A DNA stretch of 64,000 nucleotides from Bradyrhizobium sediminis. GTDB lineage: Bacteria; Pseudomonadota; Alphaproteobacteria; Rhizobiales; Xanthobacteraceae. Positions 35,442-42,339 of the stretch are shown here, piece after piece (position 1 is the first letter of the stretch; each line of letters opens with the position of its first letter). Where the stretch lies: the NCBI RefSeq assembly GCF_018736105.1, contig NZ_CP076135.1, forward strand, positions 4,958,001 through 5,022,000. Reading direction: 5' to 3'. Below the pieces are notes generated by a model that searched no databases, was not told the origin of the DNA, and saw only the letters and a list, made by a program, of their open reading frames with translations. A program made the position numbers and the translations under genes.

Positions 35442-36323
35442 TCAGCCCGCAGCCGCGTCGGCGCCGGCCGAAAGCGCCTGCGCCCTGATCTCCGCGATGG
35501 TGCGTTTGAGCGCCACCTGCCGCGGATCGGGCATCGCTGCCGCGCGGGCTTCCGCCACGGCGCCGGCCAGATCCCTCAGCGGCAGCACGCCGTCGAAGGT
35601 TGGCTTGGCGAGGCCGTCGATGATCGCATGCCAATCGGCGAGACCCTGGCGGTAGGCGTCACCGTACCCCTGTATCATGGTCGCGGTCTGAACGATCTCG
35701 GCGGCGGCGCCGGGCTGCTTGGTCAGGCTGCGGTCGATCATATGCAGCCAGCGCTCGACCCACATACGTTCCCTGGCATAGCGCACCGAGAACCGGCGCC
35801 ATCGCCGCAGCGACGCCTCGATCTTGAGACGGCGAACGCTCCAGCGGTTCTTGGTGCTGAAGCGGATCGAGATCCGCTTGCGCAACCATCCCAGGCGTTC
35901 AAGGACATCGAGAACAGGCTCGGCGACCGCCGCGGGCAGCGCCTCGACCAGTTCATCGAGCCGGAACTTCCTGACGTCATCGGCCGACGGAATGCGCTGG
36001 TCGCCGGCGCCGGTCTCCAGTTCGGCAAGCTTCAGCTGCGCGATCCGGATCGGATCCTCGTAGCTCATGCGCATGGTCATCAGCCGCGCGATTTCAGCGA
36101 ACATCGCATCGTCCACTCCCGGCTTGCCGATGAAGCGCCGCAACCGGTCGACATAAAGCTTGGCGTAGGCGGCGCCCTGATAGTCGATCAGGCGGTGAAT
36201 GCCGTCGCTGACGAGCGTTGTCGCGCCCTCGGGCAAACCGCCCGGCAGGAATGGCGGCTCGTCGTCGTCCTCGCCGATGAAATCGGCGAGCAGGTAACGG
36301 AGCGAGGAAAGGACGCTTGCCAT
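35442..36323 (-). CDS. Stand-alone DUF6537-like protein
   Basis: A 293-residue protein. The segments HRLIDYQGAAYAKLYVDRL, ARLMTMRMSYEDPIRIAQLKL and TATMIQGYGDAYRQGLADW match the C-terminal DUF6537 domain of indolepyruvate ferredoxin oxidoreductase subunits. The catalytic pyruvate-oxidoreductase gamma domain normally fused to it is absent, so this is a domain found alone. It lies nine bases downstream of the CNBD membrane protein gene on the same strand, so the two are probably co-transcribed. The family call is from remembered sequence patterns. The function is unknown. Confidence 0.6.
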   Translation of the reverse strand: MASVLSSLRYLLADFIGEDDDEPPFLPGGLPEGATTLVSDGIHRLIDYQGAAYAKLYVDRLRRFIGKPGVDDAMFAEIARLMTMRMSYEDPIRIAQLKLAELETGAGDQRIPSADDVRKFRLDELVEALPAAVAEPVLDVLERLGWLRKRISIRFSTKNRWSVRRLKIEASLRRWRRFSVRYARERMWVERWLHMIDRSLTKQPGAAAEIVQTATMIQGYGDAYRQGLADWHAIIDGLAKPTFDGVLPLRDLAGAVAEARAAAMPDPRQVALKRTIAEIRAQALSAGADAAAG

Positions 36324-36332
36324 TCCAGACCT

Positions 36333-36998
36333 TCAAGCCGGCTTTGCGGCAGCGGCGGCCGCCGTCTGCTCCGCCAGCCGCTGCTCCAGCTTGTCGATGT
36401 TCTGAAACAGCCGGGCGCTGGCGAGGCGGAGAAAATAGAAGCCGAACGCCGGATTCTGCACGTAGAGCTCCTCGACCTTGGTGTAGCTGACGCTCAGGAT
36501 CGTGCCGGCCTCGATGCATTCCAGCGTCTGGGTTCGCATGTTCGACGGCGACAGCATGCCGAGTTCGCCGACGATGGCGCCGACCGGAAATTCGATGCCG
36601 GACTCGACCAGATGGAAGCGGCCGCTGACGATGTAGAGCATGTCCTCGGCCTTTTCGTCCTTGTAGAACAGCACTTCGCCGGCGGCGCATTTGCGCTCGG
36701 TCATGAACGGCTTCAGCCATTCCATCGACAGGTCGCTGTTGACCGATTTCTTGACGTCGCGCACCAGCTGCAGCATCTGGTGCAACCGATAGCCGTTGAG
36801 CACCAGCACCACCGACTGCACTCCGATGATCAGGTAATTATGGCTCGGGATCGCGGTCCCGATCAGCACGAGGTTGGTGCAAATGCCGAGCACCCTCAGA
36901 GGGATCATCGTCCGCATCGTGGTGGTCGCGACGACGAAGACCGATGCGAACAAGGCGCCTGCGGTGCCGGCGTGTTCTGCGATATGTGAGGTATCCAT
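36333..36998 (-). CDS. Membrane protein with cyclic nucleotide-binding domain
   Basis: A 221-residue protein with two or three N-terminal membrane segments (about residues 12-72, including LVLIGTAIPSHNYLIIGVQSVVLVLNG) and a C-terminal Crp-type cyclic nucleotide-binding domain (about 85-200). The phosphate-binding cassette reads VGELGMLSPSNMRTQT, with the Glu and Arg expected for nucleotide contact. The topology recalls Popeye-like proteins. It is divergent from a channel that also carries such a domain. Confidence 0.82.
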   Translation of the reverse strand: MDTSHIAEHAGTAGALFASVFVVATTTMRTMIPLRVLGICTNLVLIGTAIPSHNYLIIGVQSVVLVLNGYRLHQMLQLVRDVKKSVNSDLSMEWLKPFMTERKCAAGEVLFYKDEKAEDMLYIVSGRFHLVESGIEFPVGAIVGELGMLSPSNMRTQTLECIEAGTILSVSYTKVEELYVQNPAFGFYFLRLASARLFQNIDKLEQRLAEQTAAAAAAKPA

Positions 36999-37372
36999 TG
37001 GAAGCCAACCAGCTTTTTAAGGAGTGAATGTTTTGTAGGGATCGTCTTCGAGCGCGCCCGTCATCGTAATGTCGGCAGGGAGCTTTTGATATACGGAGAA
37101 AAGGCGACGTTTGGTCCGGGATTCTGACTCGTCACGGCAAAAAATCCCGCATTGGCGGATATCCGGACCGATGCCGGTTCCTCCGGCCGAGGCTTGCATT
37201 CGGTGACCGGGCCGCGCCGGGGCCGGCACCGCGCGAAACGCCACGGACCGGGCCGATAACGCTGTTTCCCGCGCCTCGTTGACGGCCTCCCCCCGCCCGG
37301 GCACTTTGTGGGCCGGCCACGCCCCGCATGGCCATATCAGGCTCTTTTCGCACCGACAGGCGCCGCCTCCCG
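36999..37372. other. Gene-free stretch between two cyclic-nucleotide-domain genes
   Basis: 374 bases with no supportable gene on either strand. A reading frame on the minus strand here has no family character and no ribosome site. The region presumably carries the divergent promoters; no repeat or clear operator was seen. Confidence 0.5.
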
Positions 37373-38491
37373 ATGTCCAAGCCGCTTGTTTCCCCAGTGC
37401 TGGCGGAATTCGTCGCCGCAACGGCCGGCCGCAACATGACCAGGGCGGCCTATGCCGCGGTTGCGACCGGCATCGGCATGATGCTTCTGCTGACGGTCGA
37501 TCCGGCCTACCAGGCGGCGCATCACTGGGTCGACGCGGTGCTGTGGGCGTGCCTGTCCTTCTTCGTGTTCGAATGGGTGGTGCGGCTTCGCCACGCCGTT
37601 CTGGCGCACCGCGGACTGGCCTATGCGATCTCCGGCCGCGGGCTGGTGGACGCGGTTTCCGCCGCGGCAGTGCCGCTGGCCCTGTCCCTTGGCGCGGATC
37701 CCCAATCGGGGTGGCTGCTGGGCGTGTTCTGGATGTTCAAGCTGGTGCCCGGGATTCCCGGTTTGCGGCAGTTGCGCCGGGTGCTGGTGGTGGAATCCGG
37801 TTCGCTGCTGAGCGTGCTGGTGATTTTCCTGATGGTGCTGTTTCTTTCTTCGGTGGCGGTGCATTTCCTGGAACGCGACGCCCAGCCGGTCGCCTTCGGC
37901 AGCGTGCCCGCGACCTTGTGGTGGGCGGTCGTCACCCTGACCACCGTGGGATACGGCGACGTGGTGCCGATCACGCCGCTCGGACGGCTGGTCGCAGCTT
38001 TTGTCATGATCTGCGGACTCGGCGTGTTCGGGCTCTGGACCGGCATCCTCGCCACCGGATTTGCCGCGGAGACCCGCCGCGACAATTTCCTGAAAACCTG
38101 GGAAACGGTGAGCAAGGTGCCATTCTTCGCCGCGCTCGGCCCGTCCGCGATCGCCGACGTGACCCATATGCTGCGCACCATGGACCTGCCGTCGCGCACC
38201 ATGATCATCCGCAAGGGCAAGACCGGCGACTGCATGTATTTCATCGCCGACGGCGAGGTCGAGGTCGATCTGCCGGGCAAGAAGGTGACGCTCGGAGCCG
38301 GCTCGTTCTTCGGCGAGATGGCGCTGCTCGGCAACAATCTGCGTACCGCCAATATCACCACCACGCGGGTCTCGAAGCTCTTGGTGCTCGATCTCGTCGA
38401 CTTCCGCATGCTGATGGCGCGGCATCCCGACCTCGCCGAGACCATCGACGCCGAAGCGAAGCGGCGGGCGCTGGAAAACAAATACAAATAA
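37373..38491 (+). CDS. Cyclic nucleotide-gated potassium channel, MlotiK1-like
   Basis: A 372-residue channel matching Mesorhizobium MlotiK1 in layout: S1-S4 segments (about 25-145), S5 (SLLSVLVIFLMVLFLSSVAVHFLERD), a pore helix with the K+ selectivity filter TVGYGD at 191-196, S6 (VFGLWTGILATGF), then a cyclic nucleotide-binding domain (about 265-365) with FFGEMALLGNNLRTAN holding the Glu and Arg ligand contacts. The ATG at 37373 is preferred over 37328 on length. Cyclic AMP or GMP binding would open the pore. A crotonase gene follows 29 bases downstream. Confidence 0.92.
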   Translation: MSKPLVSPVLAEFVAATAGRNMTRAAYAAVATGIGMMLLLTVDPAYQAAHHWVDAVLWACLSFFVFEWVVRLRHAVLAHRGLAYAISGRGLVDAVSAAAVPLALSLGADPQSGWLLGVFWMFKLVPGIPGLRQLRRVLVVESGSLLSVLVIFLMVLFLSSVAVHFLERDAQPVAFGSVPATLWWAVVTLTTVGYGDVVPITPLGRLVAAFVMICGLGVFGLWTGILATGFAAETRRDNFLKTWETVSKVPFFAALGPSAIADVTHMLRTMDLPSRTMIIRKGKTGDCMYFIADGEVEVDLPGKKVTLGAGSFFGEMALLGNNLRTANITTTRVSKLLVLDLVDFRMLMARHPDLAETIDAEAKRRALENKYK

Positions 38492-38520
38492 TGGAGAAGC
38501 CGAAAATAATGGAGAAGCCG

Positions 38521-39306
38521 ATGTCCGGATCCGCCGAAACGGCGAGCACGCCGCTGTTCGAGATCAACGGCGCGCGCGCCACCATCCGCCTCAACCGCCC
38601 GAAGCATCTGAACCGGCTGCAGCCGGACGACCTCGACGCGCTGATGGAGCTGTTCGACCGGATCGAGGCCGATCCCGCCGTCAGGGTGCTGGTGCTCACC
38701 GGCACCGGCCGCGCCTTCAGCGCCGGCTACGATCTCAACTCGGTCGCGGCGCGCGCCACCAGCGCCGTCGAACAGAGGAGCGCCGGATCGGCCTTCGAGG
38801 TCGTCGTCAACCGGCTGGAGGACCTTGCCGTGCCGACGATCTGCCGGCTCAACGGCGGCGTCTATGGCGGCGCCACCGATCTGGCGCTGGCCTGCGATTT
38901 CCGCATCGGCGTCGACTCTTGCGAGATGTTCATGCCGGCGGCAAGACTCGGATTGCATTATTACAAGAGCGGCATCAAGCGCTACGTGTCGCGGCTCGGC
39001 GCCGACAACGCCAGGAAGCTGTTCCTGACCGCCGAGAAGATCGGCGCCGCCGAGATGCTGCGGATCGGCTACCTCACCGCGATGGCGCCGGTCGAGGCGC
39101 TGGATCGGGAAGTCGACAGGCTGGCGACGGTGCTGGCCGGCAACGCGCCGGTCGCGATGCGCGGCATGAAGCGCGCCATCAACGAGTTCGCCCATGGCAG
39201 GCTGGATGAAGACGCCGCCGACCAACGCGCCCGCGAGAGCATGCGCAGCGCCGAGATCAAGGAAGGCATCCGGGCGTTTTCGGAAAAGCGTCCGCCGAAA
39301 TTCTAG
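38521..39306 (+). CDS. Crotonase-family protein lacking both catalytic glutamates
   Basis: A 261-residue crotonase-fold protein. Where active hydratases have GGGLE and LPE, this has GGATD and MPA, so both catalytic glutamates are replaced (Asp and Ala). The oxyanion-hole glycines (AFSAGYDL; VYGGATD) are kept. It therefore probably binds acyl-CoA but is not an ordinary enoyl-CoA hydratase; isomerase, thioester hydrolase or decarboxylase chemistry is possible. The ATG at 38521 follows GGAGAAGCCG; an 18-bp tandem duplication also creates an in-frame ATG at 38491 overlapping the channel stop as TAATG, so translation may be coupled to the channel gene. Confidence 0.85.
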   Translation: MSGSAETASTPLFEINGARATIRLNRPKHLNRLQPDDLDALMELFDRIEADPAVRVLVLTGTGRAFSAGYDLNSVAARATSAVEQRSAGSAFEVVVNRLEDLAVPTICRLNGGVYGGATDLALACDFRIGVDSCEMFMPAARLGLHYYKSGIKRYVSRLGADNARKLFLTAEKIGAAEMLRIGYLTAMAPVEALDREVDRLATVLAGNAPVAMRGMKRAINEFAHGRLDEDAADQRARESMRSAEIKEGIRAFSEKRPPKF

Positions 39307-39367
39307 CGTACGGTCCTTGCGAGGGATGCAGCCTCGCGCCGGCGGATGCAAGGCACCGGACCGTGCG
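39307..39367 (+). terminator. Hairpin after the crotonase gene, possible terminator
   Basis: CGTACGGTCC (39307-39316) pairs with GGACCGTGCG (39358-39367) with one G-T pair, enclosing an inner GAGG/CCTC hairpin; ATTTTA follows. It begins directly after the stop codon. The long loop makes it weaker evidence than the other terminators. Confidence 0.5.
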
Positions 39368-39422
39368 ATTTTACCCGCGCGGCGCCGTTAGCCGAATGAC
39401 ATCCCCCGCCGCGACGTTTTGC

Positions 39423-39444
39423 GATTGACTTGGGATTGACTTGG
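39423..39444. repeat. 11-bp exact tandem repeat upstream of luxR
   Basis: GATTGACTTGG occurs twice in tandem, ending 42 bases before the luxR ATG. Each copy holds TTGACT, which resembles a -35 element, so the duplication could provide two alternative promoter spacings. Confidence 0.6.
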
Positions 39445-39486
39445 GGTTTTCGATGCTTAGCCTCACCCGTGGGGCGGGAGGCTTGA

Positions 39487-40221
39487 ATGCAGGCTGTGGA
39501 ACCATATTGGGGACGGCAGGCGCTCGATTTCGTCGACGCGATCGAGGCGTCGAAGACGACCGCGAGCGTGATTTCGCAGTTCGAGCGAATGATCGCCAAG
39601 CTCGGCTTCCACGCCTACATCATGGCGGGGATTCCGACATCGGGGCAATCGCTCGAGCAATTGACGATCGCGAACGGCTGGCCGGCGGAATGGTTCGAAT
39701 TGTACAACCGCGAAAACCTGAGCGCGGTCGATCCCGTTCCGCGGCATTGCTTCAGTACCCTGAACCCGTTCGAGTGGAAGGATGCGCCCTACGATCCGGA
39801 GTTCGATCGGCCCGCGCACCGGGTGATGACACGCGCCCGCGATTTCCGGTTTCACGAAGGCTTCTGCATCCCGATCCATTACGACGACGCCACCGGCGCC
39901 ATCAGCATCGCGGGCGAACGTCCTTATCTCGATCCGGAAACCAAGAGCGCGCTTCACCTGATGAGCGTGTTCACCCATGGCAGGCTTCGGGCGCTTTCCA
40001 GGCCGAGCCCGGCCACCTCCGGCCGGCGGCTCTCCGACATCGAAGCCGAGGTGCTGCGCTGGGCAGCGCGGGGAAAGACCGCCTGGGAGACCAGCCAGAT
40101 CCTTCACATTTCGGAGCGCAACGTACGCTGGCACATCGAGGAAGCGCAGCGAAAATTGATGACGAAGAACAAAACCGCCACCGTAGCGATGGCGCTTGTC
40201 AACCGGGAAATCCTGCTCTGA
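39487..40221 (+). CDS. LuxR-type acyl-homoserine-lactone receptor, RpaR-like
   Basis: A 244-residue regulator. The autoinducer domain (about residues 20-165) has the conserved W-x3-Y (WFELY) and DP (AVDPVPRH) contacts, then a GFCIPIHYDD segment. The C-terminal LuxR helix-turn-helix (about 178-240) reads LSDIEAEVLRWAARGKTAWETSQILHISERNVRWHIEEAQRKL. A GGGAGG precedes the ATG. It resembles RpaR/BjaR-type receptors. The synthase gene follows 82 bases after the stop, with an inverted repeat between. It should bind the lactone made by that enzyme. Confidence 0.92.
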   Translation: MQAVEPYWGRQALDFVDAIEASKTTASVISQFERMIAKLGFHAYIMAGIPTSGQSLEQLTIANGWPAEWFELYNRENLSAVDPVPRHCFSTLNPFEWKDAPYDPEFDRPAHRVMTRARDFRFHEGFCIPIHYDDATGAISIAGERPYLDPETKSALHLMSVFTHGRLRALSRPSPATSGRRLSDIEAEVLRWAARGKTAWETSQILHISERNVRWHIEEAQRKLMTKNKTATVAMALVNREILL

Positions 40222-40239
40222 ACTGGGAGTTCTTCCAGT
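40222..40239. promoter_or_regulatory. Candidate lux-type box upstream of the synthase
   Basis: ACTGGGAGTTCTTCCAGT is an 18-bp inverted repeat with 6 of 7 arm positions paired. It starts directly after the luxR stop and ends 64 bases before the synthase ATG, the expected place for LuxR-type autoinduction. Confidence 0.6.
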
Positions 40240-40303
40240 AGATCAATTTTAGTTCATCGGCATGCTGACCGCCTGATCGAATCCCGATCAAGCGGTGAGC
40301 CCG

Positions 40304-40987
40304 ATGCCCGAAATTCACGTCGTCCGAAAAGACAACCGGCATCTCTATCAGGAATACTTCGACCCGTATTTCCGGTGGCGCCACGAGATCTATGTCAAGC
40401 AGCGCAAATGGATGGCGCTCGATCGTCCGGACGGCCGCGAGATCGACCAGTTCGACACCGAAGATGCGGTCTATCTGTTCGCCATCGACAACGGCCAGTT
40501 GATCGGCGGCATGCGCGCGCTGCCGACGCTGGCGCCGACCCTGATGAGCGACATCTTCCCCTACCTCAACATCCGCGGGCCGGTCCGACGATCCGACGTG
40601 TACGAATTATCGCGGATCTTCGTCATTCCGGAACGCCGTGGAGAGCATGCCGGACCACGTGTGGAAATGCTGCTGCTGACCGCGATCATGGAATACGGCA
40701 TCAGCGTCGGGCTGACCGGCTTCACCATTGTGCTGGAGTCGTGGTGGCTTCCCCGGTTCGAGCGCTGCGGCTGGAGGGCGCATCCGCTCGGTCTGCCGCA
40801 GATGATCGACGGCATGTCGGTGCTGGCCGTGCTGGTCGATTGCGATGACGCGACGTGGAAATCGCTTTGCGGCCAGATCGGCTTGACGCGACCGACGCTG
40901 ACATGGCGCGGACTGGCCGGAATCAATCGCCTGGCGCTGCCGGAAATTTCGATTCCCGTTCCGTCAACCGCTCCGCCAGCGCGATGA
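40304..40987 (+). CDS. LuxI-type homoserine lactone synthase, RpaI/BraI-like
   Basis: A 227-residue synthase. Conserved LuxI positions are present: Arg and Trp near the N-terminus (FRWRHEIYVKQRKW), the acidic DRPDGREIDQFDTEDAVYL block, GGMRALPT and ELSRIFV. It is clearly closest to RpaI (p-coumaroyl-HSL), BraI (cinnamoyl-HSL) and BjaI (isovaleryl-HSL), enzymes that take acyl-CoA instead of acyl-ACP. The ATG at 40304 is preferred to a GTG at 40295. CoA ligases of the hydroxycinnamate type elsewhere in the window could supply an aryl-CoA. The actual acyl group cannot be read from sequence. Confidence 0.92.
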   Translation: MPEIHVVRKDNRHLYQEYFDPYFRWRHEIYVKQRKWMALDRPDGREIDQFDTEDAVYLFAIDNGQLIGGMRALPTLAPTLMSDIFPYLNIRGPVRRSDVYELSRIFVIPERRGEHAGPRVEMLLLTAIMEYGISVGLTGFTIVLESWWLPRFERCGWRAHPLGLPQMIDGMSVLAVLVDCDDATWKSLCGQIGLTRPTLTWRGLAGINRLALPEISIPVPSTAPPAR

Positions 40988-41032
40988 GTGCATCGGGATG
41001 CTATTCATTGCTGACATATTGGATTTAACGCT

Positions 41033-41218
41033 GTGACTGAACCTTCGCTCGACAGGATCATAGAACGCCTGCAATCCTGCATCGATGACTCCAGAGATAT
41101 GCAACTCAAGATGTTGGAGCGGATTTTGTCAATAGCGCTGCTCCAAGCCCATGATGATAAAGACGAATCTGATGACGACGACGGCCGCTATTGCTGCCGT
41201 ATCAGCCCGCGCCGTTGA
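41033..41218 (+). CDS. Small hypothetical protein after luxI
   Basis: A 61-residue reading frame starting at GTG, 45 bases after the synthase stop. The first 40 residues are predicted helical (LDRIIERLQSCIDDSRDMQL and onward) and the tail is very acidic then basic (DDKDESDDDDGRYCCRISPRR). There is no clear ribosome site and no recognised family. It may be a genuine small protein; the composition is unlike shadow frames. Confidence 0.4.
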   Translation: MTEPSLDRIIERLQSCIDDSRDMQLKMLERILSIALLQAHDDKDESDDDDGRYCCRISPRR

Positions 41219-41442
41219 AGACGTGAATGCAGGCGATGAGGCGTTCGGCCGATAGCGGCGAGCCGCCCGCCCTGGACGAATGCCGAAGCCGCGACGCGCG
41301 GCCGACCGACCGCATCCGCGGCGACGAAGTCGAGCAGGGCATCGTGTCGTCCCGCAAACCTAATCCGCCCAAAAAATCAGTGCGTGATCTTTCTTTCTTG
41401 AGCCGTTATGTCGCACAGACGGGCTTAGGCGGTATCGATCTA

Positions 41443-41456
41443 TTGAGATAGATCAA
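41443..41456. promoter_or_regulatory. FNR/FixK-type box upstream of the universal stress gene
   Basis: TTGAGATAGATCAA matches the anaerobox TTGAT-N4-ATCAA at nine of ten fixed positions. It is centred 56 bases upstream of the start at 41506, and a wider GATCTAT...ATAGATC inverted repeat (41437-41454) covers it. FixK-type control of universal stress genes under low oxygen is common in Bradyrhizobium and Rhodopseudomonas. Confidence 0.65.
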
Positions 41457-41505
41457 CCCTCGCACCCGCCGAAACACTCTACTGCGGGCTCGATAGGAGA
41501 CAGGC

Positions 41506-42339
41506 ATGGCGTTCAAAGATATTCTTGTCGCGCTCAACAGTTACCCCGACCCGACGCCGGTTTCGGCGGTCGAGGATGCGGTTTCGGTCGCCGCGGCGCT
41601 CGGCGCGCATCTCGCGGCGCTTTCTTGCGAGACCCGGGTTCAGTTGCCGGGGCACTTCGTCTCGGCCTCGATGGTCAGCGGCATGATCGCGGCCGAAACC
41701 GGCAAGAGCCGGAAGAACGCCCACGACCTGCTGGCCGCGTTCGATGCGGCCGCGCAGAAAGCCGGCATCCTGCATGAGACGATCCTCGAGAAATGCCTCA
41801 CGCTGGAGGTCCCGGATATCCTGGTGGAATATGCGCGGCTTCGCGACCTGACCATCCTGCCGATGCCCGCGGCTTCCGATCAATGGTACGCCGAAGCCAT
41901 CATATTCGGATCGGGCAGGCCGACCCTGATCCTGCCGGAGAACCCGAAGCGCCGGCCGTTCCAGCTCGGGACGGTGGCAGTGGCCTGGGATTTCAGCCGC
42001 GCGGCGGCGCGAGCGATTTCCGACGCCCTGCCGATGCTCGAACTGGCGAAGCAGGTGCGCATCGTGACGGTCGTCAATGAAAAGGCGCTCGACACCAAGC
42101 GTTCCGACGAGGAGGTGGCCAAGAACCTGGCCCGGCACGGCATCAATGTCGTGTTGGACAAGGTCGACGCCAAGGGAAAATCGATCGGCGAAGTGCTCGA
42201 ATCCTACACCTCGTCGCAAACTGCGGATTTGCTGGTGATGGGTGCATATGGACACACGAGGCTGCGCGAGTTCGTGCTGGGCGGCGCGACCCGGAGCCTG
42301 TTGTCGAAGCCGCCGCTGCCGATCCTGTTCTCGCATTAA
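41506..42339 (+). CDS. Universal stress protein (UspA family)
   Basis: A 277-residue protein with two Usp-like halves. The second half ends in the nucleotide-binding pattern MGAYGHTRLREFVLGGATRS (about residues 245-265, G-2x-G-9x-G-S/T type). The N-terminal FKDILVALNSYPD starts the first alpha/beta unit. The 287-base gap upstream holds an FNR/FixK-type box, so low-oxygen induction is likely. The permease gene starts at the next base after its stop, so the two form an operon. Confidence 0.9.
   Translation: MAFKDILVALNSYPDPTPVSAVEDAVSVAAALGAHLAALSCETRVQLPGHFVSASMVSGMIAAETGKSRKNAHDLLAAFDAAAQKAGILHETILEKCLTLEVPDILVEYARLRDLTILPMPAASDQWYAEAIIFGSGRPTLILPENPKRRPFQLGTVAVAWDFSRAAARAISDALPMLELAKQVRIVTVVNEKALDTKRSDEEVAKNLARHGINVVLDKVDAKGKSIGEVLESYTSSQTADLLVMGAYGHTRLREFVLGGATRSLLSKPPLPILFSH

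Noticed and set aside
37279..38490. Long plus-strand frame continuing into the crotonase gene
   Set aside because: It overlaps the channel gene in another frame. Only the part from 38491 or 38521 has crotonase features.
41227..41451. 74-residue plus-strand frame between luxI and the UspA gene
   Set aside because: It has no ribosome site and low-complexity basic composition, and it overlaps the FNR/FixK-type box.
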